From: JAKFWI01 sp031399165
GTDB lineage: Bacteria; Pseudomonadota; Alphaproteobacteria; Caulobacterales; Aquidulcibacteraceae
Assembly: GCA_031399165.1 (NCBI GenBank)
Contig: JANNOO010000027.1
Location: forward strand, 78,322 to 142,321
Direction: 5' to 3'
DNA: 64,000 bases
Shown here: positions 52,932 through 61,882 of the stretch, piece by piece
How positions within the stretch are numbered: the first letter of the stretch is position 1
Layout: every line of letters begins with the position of its first letter
Notes under the pieces: generated by a model
What the model was told of the DNA's origin: nothing
Databases searched by the model: none
Seen by the model: the letters and a program-made list of their open reading frames with translations, nothing else
Made by a program: the position numbers and the translations under genes

Positions 52932-53756
52932 ATGAATTATCGCCACGCGTTCCACGCCGGCAATCACGCCGACGTGCTGAAGCACGCTATCCTGTTGGCC
53001 TGTCTGGATTATCTCGGCGCCAAGCCGGCGCCATTCGCGGTGCTCGACACCCATGCCGGCGTTGGGCTGTACGATCTGACCAGCGAGGAAGCGCAGCGCT
53101 CGCCCGAATGGCAGGGCGGGATTGGGCGCATCTGGGATTGGGCCGAGGCGCCGGAGGAGGTTTTGGCGCTGCGCAAAGCCGTCGCAGCGTTGAACGCCGG
53201 CGATGCGCTGAGGGTCTACCCCGGCTCGCCGGCACTGGCGCGCGCCGCCCTGCGCCCGCAGGACCGGCTGATCGCTTGCGAACTGCATGGCGACGATAGC
53301 GCCGCACTGAAGGCGCGTTTTCGCGGCGATGGGCAGGCGCAGGTGCATCAGCGCGACGGCTGGGAGGCCCTAGGCGCGCTGCTGCCGCCACCCGAACGGC
53401 GCGGCCTGATCCTGATCGATCCGCCCTATGAAGTAGAAGGCGAGCTTGCCCTGGCGCGCAACGCGCTCGCAGTGGCGGTGGCGCGGTTCGACAGCGGCGT
53501 GTTCCTCTGGTGGCGCCCGCTTAAGGACGAGGGAGCGCTCGACCGCTCCGATTCTGAACTGGCCCAGCGCATCACGCGGCCGGTTCTGCGCGCCGACCTG
53601 GCCGTGGCCGCACCGGAAAAGACCGGACGCCTCACCGCTTCCTCGATGCTGCTGGTCAATCCGCCCTACGGGCTGGAGGCGCGGCTCCGCGCCTTTCTGC
53701 CGGCGCTTTGCGACCGGCTAGCGCTTAGCGCCGGCGCGCGTTGGCGCGTGCACTGA
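52932..53756 (+). CDS. rlmJ: 23S rRNA (adenine-2030-N6)-methyltransferase
   Basis: 274 residues. MNYRHAFHAGNHADVLKH at the N-terminus is the RlmJ signature, with VLDTHAGVGLYDL (SAM loop) and the catalytic LIDPPYE. Divergent from the acylase gene with a 78-base gap. The frame is open far upstream, but ATG 52932 gives the family start. Confidence 0.95.
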   Translation: MNYRHAFHAGNHADVLKHAILLACLDYLGAKPAPFAVLDTHAGVGLYDLTSEEAQRSPEWQGGIGRIWDWAEAPEEVLALRKAVAALNAGDALRVYPGSPALARAALRPQDRLIACELHGDDSAALKARFRGDGQAQVHQRDGWEALGALLPPPERRGLILIDPPYEVEGELALARNALAVAVARFDSGVFLWWRPLKDEGALDRSDSELAQRITRPVLRADLAVAAPEKTGRLTASSMLLVNPPYGLEARLRAFLPALCDRLALSAGARWRVH

Positions 53757-53802
53757 TCGGGTCCCGCTTGCGCGCGCGTCGGCGGCGCGTCAGCATGCGG
53801 TA

Positions 53803-54432
53803 ATGCAGGCCGTGTCCGACGCGTTCGCCTTCCTCTCTCGCCCAGAGATCGCGATCCACATTTGCTACCTAACGGTGATCGCGCTGGCGCTGGCGGGGAA
53901 ACGCTGGACGGCTATCTATGTCGGCCTGATGCCGCTGATTAATTGGTCGTTCGGGGCAGTGCCGACGTGGCCAATCCCCGATTGGGCGGGCGGCGGACAA
54001 TTTCAGCCACTCGCGATCGTTACCGGCCTTGTGCTTGTCGTGCGCGATTTCGGCCAGCGGGAGATCAAACACTGGATTTTGGGCGCCATGATCCTCGGTC
54101 TGACGCTGTCGAGCCTGACGTCATGGATTCAGGTTGTGGTGGCGAGCGGCGTGGCGTTCCTGATCAGCGAAACCGTCGATTGGGCGGTGTTCACTTTCTA
54201 CAAGAAGCCGCTCTCCCAAAGGATTCTGGTGTCGAGCGCATTTTCCGCGCCCCTCGATCAGGCGGCGTTTCTGTTTCTGGCCTCGTTCGCCGTGCCCGGC
54301 ATTTTTGCCTGGGGCACGCTGATCACCGGCATCGCCTCGAAACTTTTGGGCGCCTATGTCGTGTCGCGCATGGTGGCGGCGCATGAACGGCGGAGCAGAG
54401 CGGCCCCAATTGGCCAGGAAGCGCCTGCTTGA
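53803..54432 (+). CDS. VUT-family membrane transporter
   Basis: 209 residues with about six transmembrane segments. RDFGQREIKHWI, LISETVDWAVFTF, and KKPLSQRILVSSAFSAPLDQ resemble the VUT/YhhQ (queuosine-precursor/vitamin uptake) family. queG elsewhere in the window shows the organism makes or salvages queuosine, which would fit, but the ligand is not proven. Confidence 0.65.
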   Translation: MQAVSDAFAFLSRPEIAIHICYLTVIALALAGKRWTAIYVGLMPLINWSFGAVPTWPIPDWAGGGQFQPLAIVTGLVLVVRDFGQREIKHWILGAMILGLTLSSLTSWIQVVVASGVAFLISETVDWAVFTFYKKPLSQRILVSSAFSAPLDQAAFLFLASFAVPGIFAWGTLITGIASKLLGAYVVSRMVAAHERRSRAAPIGQEAPA

Positions 54433-54652
54433 TCCGGAAATAAACTTGCGTCATCCGGGCCTTGCGATCATAAGGGAAATTGGTTTAGCGGCCTTTTGCC
54501 GCTGGAGTGGCGTTGTTCCGCGGCATTCGGCGTGAATTTTTATCCCGACAATCTGCTTAGGAAAGCGTGCGAGCGGCGAATTGCCGGTCGCGCATGCGAT
54601 TGCGCGCGCATGCATAACGGACGCGCGGGAAATGTGTTTAGGGCAAGTTCTA
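54433..54652 (+). promoter_or_regulatory. Leader region of the cold-shock gene
   Basis: 220 bases without a gene. A hairpin AGCGGC-CTTTT-GCCGCT is at 54487-54503, and GC-rich complementary blocks (GCGCATGCG, GCGCGCGCATGC) occur near 54592-54614. A structured leader acting as a thermosensor, as known for csp genes, is possible; this is only a guess. AGGG precedes the start by 9 bases. Confidence 0.3.
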
Positions 54653-55390
54653 ATGAGTTTTGACGACGATTTCGAAGACAACCGCGAGTCTGACAAGGAA
54701 AAGGATCGCAAACGCGGTCGCGGCCGCGCCAGCCAGGAACCGGATTTCGGCGAACCTACGCCGCCCAGTTTTCCGGGCGGCGATCGCGGCGGATTCCGTA
54801 GCGGCGGCGGTGCTGGCGGCGGCGGCTTCAGCGGCGGCGGTGCTGCTGGCGGCGGCTTCGGCGGCGGCGGCGGCGGCGGCGGTTTCCGCAGCGGCGGCGG
54901 TGGCGGCGGCTACGGCGGCGGCGGTGATCGCGGCGGCGGTGGCGGCGGCTTCCGCAGCGGCGGCGGCGGCGGCGGCGGCGGTTATCGCGGCGGCGGCGGT
55001 GGCGGCGGCTACGGTGGCGGCGGCGGCGATCGCGGCGGCGGCGGCGGCGGTTTCCGCAGTGGCGGCAGTGGCGGTGGCGGTGGCGGTTTCCGTAGCGGCG
55101 GCGGCGGCAGCGGCGGCGGCGGGTATCGTGGCGGCGCCGAGGGCGGCGACCGGCCTCCGCGCGCGCCGCTTGGCGATCCGCAGAACGGTACGGTCAAATT
55201 CTTCAACGCCTCGCGCGGGTTCGGCTTTATCACGCCGGACGGCGGCGGCGCGGATGTGTTCGTCCACGTCAGCGCGGTGGAACGGGCGAACATGCCGCCG
55301 CTCAACGAAGGCCAGCGCCTCAACTTCCAGACCCTGCCCGACCCCAAGGGCAAAGGTCCGAAGGCCGTGAACCTCAAACCGGCCGAATAA
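54653..55390 (+). CDS. Cold-shock domain protein with Gly-rich N-terminal region
   Basis: 245 residues. Residues 1-40 are charged (DDDFEDNRESDKEKDRKRGRG), 41-165 are almost all Gly with Ser, Arg, Phe and Tyr in repeats such as GGFRSGGGG and GGYRGGGG, and 176-245 form a complete cold-shock domain with RNP1 (KFFNASRGFGF) and RNP2 (VFVHV). An RGG/FG-like disordered segment before a single cold-shock fold suggests an RNA-binding protein able to self-associate. ATG 54653 (MSFDDDF) is preferred to upstream codons. A strong terminator follows. Confidence 0.9.
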   Translation: MSFDDDFEDNRESDKEKDRKRGRGRASQEPDFGEPTPPSFPGGDRGGFRSGGGAGGGGFSGGGAAGGGFGGGGGGGGFRSGGGGGGYGGGGDRGGGGGGFRSGGGGGGGGYRGGGGGGGYGGGGGDRGGGGGGFRSGGSGGGGGGFRSGGGGSGGGGYRGGAEGGDRPPRAPLGDPQNGTVKFFNASRGFGFITPDGGGADVFVHVSAVERANMPPLNEGQRLNFQTLPDPKGKGPKAVNLKPAE

Positions 55391-55399
55391 GCAAAAGCC

Positions 55400-56101
55400 C
55401 TAATTCACAACATAACGCCCGCCGGAGACAATCACCTCTGGCGGGCGTTTTGTTTTTTCGAACGCGTCCCAGCCGCTCTTCAAATCTGCCCAAAAAGTAG
55501 CGTGCGCCGGGGCTGCGGTCTCGGCCAGGCGATCCATGCGAAACGGAAAGGCATGGACGCGCACGAAAGGCTGGCCGGCGCGAAAAGCGGCGGCCATCGC
55601 CGTCCAGATTTCCTCGATCGCGCCGTCTCCCATCGCGTAACAGCCGATCGACACGCAATTGCCATGCACCATCAGCGCCGAGCCGGTCCGCCCATGGGCG
55701 CGGTCGAACGCGTTGGGATAACCGAGATCGAACGACAGGTGATAGGACGACCACGGATTCATCCGCCGCGCCGCGACCGCATAAAAGCCCTCCGGCGCCT
55801 GACCGTCGCCAACGCGTATCTTGGGTCCGAGCGCCCCGGAAAACGCACAGATCGGATAGGTGCGGAATTTCACGAACGCGCCATCCGCGCCCGCGACCCA
55901 TAATTCCAGTTCGGCAGGCTGTTTGGTGATGCGCAGAAAAACCGGCGCACCGAGGCGCACACCGGCAGCGCTCATTTCGCGCGCCAGGCGCGGCGCCGTT
56001 TGCGCCTCAGCCGCGCGCGACCGCGCCGATGAAGCGGGGGGCTCTGCGAACGCCGCCGGCGCAACCGCCAGCATGAACAGAGAAAGCAACAACCCGCGCA
56101 T
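55400..56101 (-). CDS. L,D-transpeptidase (YkuD-type) family protein
   Basis: 233 residues, signal peptide to about residue 20. The YkuD-type active site is MVHGNCVSIGCYAMGD, with the nucleophilic Cys in SIGC and a His upstream; the domain is of the YafK-like subgroup (PICAFSGALGPKIRVGDGQ). It modifies peptidoglycan cross-links or lipoprotein attachment in the periplasm. ATG 56101 is chosen (MRGLLLSLFML). Its 3' coding end carries, in antisense, the terminator of the convergent cold-shock gene. Confidence 0.9.
   Translation of the reverse strand: MRGLLLSLFMLAVAPAAFAEPPASSARSRAAEAQTAPRLAREMSAAGVRLGAPVFLRITKQPAELELWVAGADGAFVKFRTYPICAFSGALGPKIRVGDGQAPEGFYAVAARRMNPWSSYHLSFDLGYPNAFDRAHGRTGSALMVHGNCVSIGCYAMGDGAIEEIWTAMAAAFRAGQPFVRVHAFPFRMDRLAETAAPAHATFWADLKSGWDAFEKTKRPPEVIVSGGRYVVN
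55415..55458 (+). terminator. Rho-independent terminator of the cold-shock gene
   Basis: 9-base arms ACGCCCGCC (55415-55423) and GGCGGGCGT (55440-55448), 16-base loop, then TTTGTTTTTT. It is embedded in the opposite-strand L,D-transpeptidase reading frame, 25 bases after the cold-shock stop. Confidence 0.9.
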
Positions 56102-56141
56102 GGGTGATTTTCCCCCGCGAATGCGGCGAAACGGCGTTGCG

Positions 56142-57905
56142 TTAAGCGACCTTGGCGAAGGTTTTGATATTCGCCTCGGGGTCTTCCGGCATGCGCACGA
56201 AGCGCAGCACGGCAGCCGCCAGGCGGTCACGGTCAACCGGCTTCACCAGATGCTCGCACGCGCCGAGTGACAGCGCGCGAGAACGATCGTCATCGATAGA
56301 CACGACCAGGACCTGCACGCCTGAAAGCGCCGCATCCGCCTTGAACTCGGCAAGCAATTCCCATCCCGAGCCGTCCGGCAGATGGATATCGAGCACGATC
56401 AAAGCGGGCGTGAGTTGCGTCGCCATGCGCGAGCCCTCGCCTGCCGTAGCGGCGCACACTACGTTCAGCGGCATGCGCGCAAGCGCCCTGCGGACAAGAT
56501 CGCGCGCGTCGCTTTCGTCCTCGATCACAAGCACAAGCGGCGCGTCTGCCGCCATCGGCAGCACTTCGCCGGCTTCGGGCAGTGACGCACGGACTGTCAA
56601 CACGAAGCACGAACCTTCACCCAGCGCGCTTTGCATTTCCACATCGCCGCCCATCAATTGCGCCAGCCGCCTGGTGATCACGAGACCAAGCCCTGTGCCG
56701 CCGTGGGAACGTGTGTTTGAGCTGTCGGCCTGCACAAACGGCTGAAACAGACGCCCGGCCTGGTCAGGCGAGATACCGCATCCGGTATCCGTCACGCTGG
56801 CGCGTAGCAACGCATCGCCAGCGGCTTCCTCCACCGCGACGTGAATATCGATCCGGCCATTTTGGGTAAACTTGCAGGCGTTCGAAACCAGGTTGAGCAG
56901 GCACTGGCGCACCTTTGGCGCGTCTATCACCAATTCAGTCAGGCGCGGGTCAATATCAAGCCGCACTTCCGTTCCGTTGGCGGTGGCTATGTGAGACGTG
57001 GTGTGAATGACGTCGGAAACCAGTTCTTTGATGTTCGCGCGCGCGGCGCTGACGGTCATCCGGCCGGCTTCGATCTTCGACAAATCCAGCACTTCGTTGA
57101 TCAGCCCCAGCAGATCGCGTGCGGCGCGGCGGATACGGGCTGCATCCCCAGCTGCATTCTTTTTGCCTTCTGCCGAAAGGTCTTCTTCCAGGATTTCGGC
57201 ATAGCCGATCACAGCGTTCAGCGGCGTGCGCAATTCATGGCTCATCATTGCCAGAAATTGCGATTTTGCGACGTTGGCCTCCTCGGCGGCGCGCCGCATC
57301 GCACGATTCCGGCTGATCGCATCGAACAGTTTGGCCTGGTCGATATAGGCCCAATAAGCGCGCAGCACTGCGAGGATCAGAACCGGCAAAACCAACCAGC
57401 CCATAATCTCTTGAGGATGGGTTATGGCCATCAAGACCACGCTTAACGCCACGGGCGGGGCGATCGTCGTGACCATCGTAGTGATCGAATTGGAGAAATA
57501 GACCAGCGCGTGAACTACCGTGCCCATCAGGAGTACGCCGGCAAGAAAGCCCGCTTCGTCGCCCCCCACAGTCCAGGCCGCAATCCAGGACGAGGAGTGA
57601 ACGACCGCGCCGGCGATACGCACCCCAATCCGTATCGAGCCCGCGCGACGCGGATCAGTTTGCTGCGCGATCACCCGCGCCATGAAAATCGGCTCTACCC
57701 ATTGATTGATCAGCGTCGTAGCCGCCAGCCAGACGATCGCCCACGGGCCGATCCAGAACGAGGTCATCGCCGCGATGCAGGCGTTGACGATCAGGCGCAA
57801 TGTCCGCCCCCGCCGCAAGACTTCGCCGGTAATTTTTACCCGTTCGTGGCCTGTCTGATGATCGGCCGCGATAAAGTCCCGCGATTCCAGCGCGCGCGCA
57901 GTCAT
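56142..57905 (-). CDS. Membrane hybrid histidine kinase with C-terminal receiver
   Basis: 587 residues. About five or six transmembrane helices (36-185) form the input, then a HisKA domain with SHELRTPLNAVIGYAEIL (His223), HATPase (NLVSNACKFTQNG, DTGCGIS, GGTGLGLVI), and a receiver with phospho-Asp506 (VLDIHLPDG) and Lys555. No obvious extracellular sensory domain. The order suggests a phosphorelay. Followed on the same strand by the L,D-transpeptidase after 40 bases. Confidence 0.92.
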   Translation of the reverse strand: MTARALESRDFIAADHQTGHERVKITGEVLRRGRTLRLIVNACIAAMTSFWIGPWAIVWLAATTLINQWVEPIFMARVIAQQTDPRRAGSIRIGVRIAGAVVHSSSWIAAWTVGGDEAGFLAGVLLMGTVVHALVYFSNSITTMVTTIAPPVALSVVLMAITHPQEIMGWLVLPVLILAVLRAYWAYIDQAKLFDAISRNRAMRRAAEEANVAKSQFLAMMSHELRTPLNAVIGYAEILEEDLSAEGKKNAAGDAARIRRAARDLLGLINEVLDLSKIEAGRMTVSAARANIKELVSDVIHTTSHIATANGTEVRLDIDPRLTELVIDAPKVRQCLLNLVSNACKFTQNGRIDIHVAVEEAAGDALLRASVTDTGCGISPDQAGRLFQPFVQADSSNTRSHGGTGLGLVITRRLAQLMGGDVEMQSALGEGSCFVLTVRASLPEAGEVLPMAADAPLVLVIEDESDARDLVRRALARMPLNVVCAATAGEGSRMATQLTPALIVLDIHLPDGSGWELLAEFKADAALSGVQVLVVSIDDDRSRALSLGACEHLVKPVDRDRLAAAVLRFVRMPEDPEANIKTFAKVA

Positions 57906-58028
57906 TCTGATATCGCCTCAGGTTTCCTCAATCGGAAGTTTATGCCGAGGGAAGTAAAGGAAGGATGCACATATGCCGATTTGCGCCTTCGGCTGGAGCC
58001 GCGGCCCGGACCGCCCTACATAGAAACC

Positions 58029-60011
58029 ATGTCTGGCGCAGATAGACCGCTGATTCCAAACCTGGAAGGCCTTCCCGCTGACGTCGCGGCGGCGGCGGCC
58101 TTAACCGGCGCCGACTTGATCCGCGACCAGCTGAAGCGCCTTCCGGCCAAGCCGGGCGTCTACCGCATGCTCGGGGTGGAAAACGAAGTGCTCTACGTCG
58201 GCAAGGCGCGCAGCCTGAAAGCGCGGGTATCCCAATACGCACAAGGCCGCGGCCACGATAACCGCATCACCCGCATGATCTCGCTCACGCGCGGCATGGA
58301 ATTCGTCGTCACCGCCACCGAAACCGAAGCGCTTCTGCTCGAAGCCAATATGATCAAGCGGCTGCGGCCGCGGTTTAATGTGCTGATGCGCGACGACAAG
58401 AGCTTCGCTCTGATCGCCATCCGCACTGATCACGAAGCGCCCGCGATCCAGAAGCATCGCGGGGCGCGCAATTTCAAGGGCGAGTTCTACGGCCCCTTCG
58501 CCTCGGCCGGGGCGGTCAACCGTACGCTCAACACGTTGCAGAAGGCGTTTCTGCTCCGCTCCTGTTCGGACAGCGTCTACGCCGCCCGCACGCGGCCCTG
58601 CATGCTTTACCAGATCAAGCGCTGCGCGGCCCCCTGCACCGGCCTGATCGCGCCGGGCGAATACGCCGAGCTTGTGCTTGAGGCGAAGGATTTCCTAAAG
58701 GGCAAATCGGACGAGTTACAAGGCGCCCTCGCCCGTGACATGGCCGGCGCCGCCGAGACGCAGCAGTTTGAAAAGGCGGCCCGCCTGCGCGACCGCATTC
58801 GCGCGCTGGCCGCCATCCGAGCTGTTCAGGGCATCAACCCGCAAACCTTCGCGGAAGCCGACCTGTTCGCCATGCACATGGAGGGCGGCCAATCGTGCAT
58901 ACAGGTGTTCTTCTTCCGCGCGCACCAGAACTGGGGCAATCGCGCCTATTTCCCGCGCCATGAACAGAATGCCGACGCCAGCGAAGTGCTGGAATCGTTC
59001 ATCGCGCAATTCTACGATGACAAGCCGCCGCCCGCGCTCGTGCTGGTCAGCACCGAAATGGAAGAAGCGCCGCTGCTGGAAGAGGCCCTGTCGCTGAAGG
59101 CCGATCGCCGCGTGGAGGTGTGCGTTCCGCTGCGCGGCGAAAAGCGCGAGATCATGAGCCAGGCCGTGCTGAACGCCCGCGAGGCGCTCGGCCGGCGCGT
59201 GGCGGAAGGCGCCAGCGTGGCGCGCCTACTCGACGGCGTGGGGCAGGCTTTCGGCCTGACCGAGCCGCCCGAGCGCATCGAGGTTTACGATAATTCCCAC
59301 ATCCAGGGCACGAACGCCGTCGGCGCCTTCATCGTCGCGGGACCCGAAGGCTTCGAGAAAAGCCAGTACCGCAAGTTCAATATCCGCAGCGTCGATCTTA
59401 CACCGGGCGACGACTACGCGATGATGCGCGAAGTGCTGAAGCGGCGGTTCGCTCGATTGCTGAAAGACCGCGACGAAGCCGCATCATCCGGCAAAGGCGC
59501 AGACGGCAAAATTCCGGAAGGCGGGATCGATTTCTCCAAGGAAGAAAAAGCCAGCGTCTGGCCGGATCTGGTGCTGATCGACGGCGGCGAAGGCCAGGTA
59601 CAGGCCGTGATTGAAACGCTCGCCGAACTAGGCGTCACCCCGCGTGACGTTAATCTCGTCGGCATCGCCAAGGGCGTAGATCGCGACGCGGGGCGCGAGC
59701 GCTTCTTCATGCCGGGCAAGGCGCCGTTCCGCATGGATGAGAAAAGCCCGGTTCTGTATTACCTGCAGCGCCTGCGCGATGAGGCGCACCGCTTCGCGAT
59801 CGGGGCCCACCGCGCAAAGCGCAAAGTCGAGATGGGCCGCAACCCGCTTGACGAAATCGAAGGCGTAGGCCCCTCGCGCAAGCGCGCGCTGCTTAATCGC
59901 TTCGGCTCAGCACGCGGGGTTTCGCGCGCGGCGCTGATGGAGTTGCGAACCGTAGACGGCGTGAACGAAGCTCTCGCGCAGCGTATCTATGATCATTTCC
60001 ACGGCGGCTAG
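58029..60011 (+). CDS. uvrC: Excinuclease ABC subunit C
   Basis: 660 residues. N-terminal GIY-YIG endonuclease (PGVYRMLG, LYVGKARSLKARVSQY), UVR region (EKAARLRDRI), RNase H-like endonuclease (YDNSHIQGTNAVGA, LIDGGEGQ) and tandem HhH at the end (IEGVGPSRKRALLNRFGS). It makes the 3' and 5' incisions of nucleotide excision repair. ATG 58029 is chosen; the 833-residue frame reaches back to 57510 but is not homologous there. Its TAG shares bases with the TAG of the convergent gene (CTAG). Confidence 0.96.
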   Translation: MSGADRPLIPNLEGLPADVAAAAALTGADLIRDQLKRLPAKPGVYRMLGVENEVLYVGKARSLKARVSQYAQGRGHDNRITRMISLTRGMEFVVTATETEALLLEANMIKRLRPRFNVLMRDDKSFALIAIRTDHEAPAIQKHRGARNFKGEFYGPFASAGAVNRTLNTLQKAFLLRSCSDSVYAARTRPCMLYQIKRCAAPCTGLIAPGEYAELVLEAKDFLKGKSDELQGALARDMAGAAETQQFEKAARLRDRIRALAAIRAVQGINPQTFAEADLFAMHMEGGQSCIQVFFFRAHQNWGNRAYFPRHEQNADASEVLESFIAQFYDDKPPPALVLVSTEMEEAPLLEEALSLKADRRVEVCVPLRGEKREIMSQAVLNAREALGRRVAEGASVARLLDGVGQAFGLTEPPERIEVYDNSHIQGTNAVGAFIVAGPEGFEKSQYRKFNIRSVDLTPGDDYAMMREVLKRRFARLLKDRDEAASSGKGADGKIPEGGIDFSKEEKASVWPDLVLIDGGEGQVQAVIETLAELGVTPRDVNLVGIAKGVDRDAGRERFFMPGKAPFRMDEKSPVLYYLQRLRDEAHRFAIGAHRAKRKVEMGRNPLDEIEGVGPSRKRALLNRFGSARGVSRAALMELRTVDGVNEALAQRIYDHFHGG

Positions 60012-60940
60012 CTTGGTGACCACGCCGACGCCGAAGCGACAGCCGGTTCTGCTGCGGCGTGGGCCACAGCCGGCGCCACGAACTGAATTGATTTGTAGCC
60101 AAGCAGCGCCATGTCCTTGCCAAGCAGGGCGCGCAACTTTTCCTGAGCACCCGGATCGGCGAGCGCGGCGCCCGTAAACTCGATCGTCTCCGCGTTCCCA
60201 CCGGCAACGCGCGCAGCGACACCATATTCGGAAAGGTGGTCGCGGAGGCTTGCCGCATAAGACTGGCGAAGCGCCGGGCCAAGTTCCAAATTTTCAACGG
60301 CGAGCAAATTCTGGAACGCTAGCACTTGCGCCTTCTCCGCCTCTGTCAAGTCCATCGAGCCGGCGCGTCCAGCGAGAGCACGCCAATCGGCAAGCGCACG
60401 AGCCCCGATCATCACGGTGGCGCGATTTCCGATGAAGCTGGCCGGATGTACGCCACCCTGGAGCCTCGCAGTTTCAGCCGCGAGCTGGGCCAGGAAAGCC
60501 TGCTTGGTTTGAGAGGCTTCCGCTTGCGCGATTTTTTGTTCCTCGACCGCGGGATCAGGCAATTGACTCCAGCGTTGTGGCAGCGCGCCTGCGTTTTCGC
60601 TGAGCGCAGCGAAATGCGCGGCGGTCCGCTCTGGCGGCGCCAGGATCGCCCACCCAAGACCTGCGGCGATACACAGCGCGCCGCCCGCAGCGTGGGCGCG
60701 GGGCTCTATCGGCAGGACGCGGCGGATCAGATCCATCACCGGCGGCAAGGCCAGCACGCCGACCCAGAGCGCCGCGGCGTCGAACTCATAAAGCGAACGA
60801 TCAATCGAAAGGCCGAGCGCGCCCCAGGCGATCAGGGCGGAGCCGGCAAACCAGCTGGCCTTGCGCCAGAAACCGCCCTTGGCCGGCGGCGCGGATGGTT
60901 CGTGGGCGGATGAAAAGTCATCTGCGGTGAGATCAGTCAT
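60008..60940 (-). CDS. Hypothetical membrane protein
   Basis: 310 residues, function not recognised. A cytoplasmic start (DLTADDFSSAHEPS) is followed by membrane segments near 35-50, 60-78 and 90-110, then a soluble part of about 190 residues rich in Ala/Glu helices (QKIAQAEASQTKQAFLAQ). ATG 60940 (MTDLTADD) is preferred to the frame open to 61279. Convergent with uvrC. Confidence 0.65.
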   Translation of the reverse strand: MTDLTADDFSSAHEPSAPPAKGGFWRKASWFAGSALIAWGALGLSIDRSLYEFDAAALWVGVLALPPVMDLIRRVLPIEPRAHAAGGALCIAAGLGWAILAPPERTAAHFAALSENAGALPQRWSQLPDPAVEEQKIAQAEASQTKQAFLAQLAAETARLQGGVHPASFIGNRATVMIGARALADWRALAGRAGSMDLTEAEKAQVLAFQNLLAVENLELGPALRQSYAASLRDHLSEYGVAARVAGGNAETIEFTGAALADPGAQEKLRALLGKDMALLGYKSIQFVAPAVAHAAAEPAVASASAWSPS

Positions 60941-61130
60941 GAGCCGTAAGTCCGGAAGTGATGTCCCGCGGTAACAGCGCGCCGGCGGGCGCTCCGGTTC
61001 CGCAGCGTCGCCCCGCCAGCGTTGAACAACCGCTTCTGTGTCGCCGGCGCCGCACTTGTAGGCTGCTTGCGGCCGCGATTCTGGTCTGGCTGGCTTGCAA
61101 ACCGGCGCAAACTCCGCACGGTGCGCGGCC

Positions 61131-61733
61131 ATGATCCGCCTGCCGACTATTTTGACCCTTGCGCGCCTAGCCGCAGCGCCCGTCGTTGCGCTGCTCGTGC
61201 TGTGGGGGGATTCCTGGTTTTTCGAACGCGGCGCCGGCGTTGCGTCCACAATCTTCGCGGTCGCGCTGGCGCTGTTCATCGTCGCGGCGTTGACCGACCT
61301 GCTCGACGGCTATCTGGCCCGCAAGATGAACGCCACGACCGATCTCGGCGCGGCGCTGGATCACGCCGCCGACAAGGCCCTCACCGCCTGCACCCTGTTG
61401 GCGCTAGCCAAGACCAGTCTGCCGGCCGACATGACAATCGCCGCGGTGCTTATCGTTTCGCGTGACGTGATGATGGCGGGCTTGCGCGAGGGACTGGCGC
61501 TATCGGGCCGGGCGCTGCCGGTCAGCCAGGGCGGAAAGTTTAAAACGGTGGCGGTGATGCTCGGTGCGGGCGCGGCTTTGGCCACGCAGACGCTGATCTA
61601 TTTCAGCGCGCCCCTCGATGTTGTCAGCGTGATTTTCATGGTGGCGCGCGGCGCGCTTTGGGCGGGGGCGGCGCTGGCGGTGATCACCGGCGCTATCTAC
61701 CTGCGGGACGCGTTCAAGAAGGCCGCTGCCTAG
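61131..61733 (+). CDS. pgsA: CDP-diacylglycerol-glycerol-3-phosphate 3-phosphatidyltransferase
   Basis: 200 residues, integral membrane. The CDP-alcohol phosphatidyltransferase motif DG-x2-AR-x8-G-x3-D-x3-D is seen in LLDGYLARKMNATTDLG then DHAADKALT. It makes phosphatidylglycerol phosphate. ATG 61131. Its TAG overlaps the TAG of the 28-residue gene on the other strand. Confidence 0.93.
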   Translation: MIRLPTILTLARLAAAPVVALLVLWGDSWFFERGAGVASTIFAVALALFIVAALTDLLDGYLARKMNATTDLGAALDHAADKALTACTLLALAKTSLPADMTIAAVLIVSRDVMMAGLREGLALSGRALPVSQGGKFKTVAVMLGAGAALATQTLIYFSAPLDVVSVIFMVARGALWAGAALAVITGAIYLRDAFKKAAA

Positions 61734-61816
61734 TCCAGACGGCGGAACGAGATAAGGTTCATCACGAAGATGAGCGCAATAAATCCAACAATGATGCCCG
61801 CAGCGGTAAGGGACAT
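61730..61816 (-). CDS. 28-residue single-helix membrane peptide
   Basis: ATG at 61816, TAG ending at 61730; product begins MSLTAAGIIVG and ends ISFRRLD. A continuous hydrophobic stretch (residues 4-22) with a positive C-terminal end predicts one transmembrane helix. GGGAGCAGGG lies about 4-12 bases before the ATG. Not recognised as a known peptide. It shares CTAG with the end of pgsA. Confidence 0.6.
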   Translation of the reverse strand: MSLTAAGIIVGFIALIFVMNLISFRRLD

Positions 61817-61882
61817 GCCCTGCTCCCGAAAAATCTGTCACCGTTCTGATAGACCGCGCCGGCCCCAGGCGCCAAGCCGGGC

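Noticed and set aside
50589..53348. 919-codon version of the acylase
   Set aside because: The N-terminal 165 codons run antisense through rlmJ and lack homology; ATG 52853 has a good ribosome-binding site and a signal anchor.
57510..58028. Upstream extension of uvrC (to 833 codons)
   Set aside because: It overlaps the histidine kinase gene on the other strand and is not UvrC-like; the family start is at 58029.
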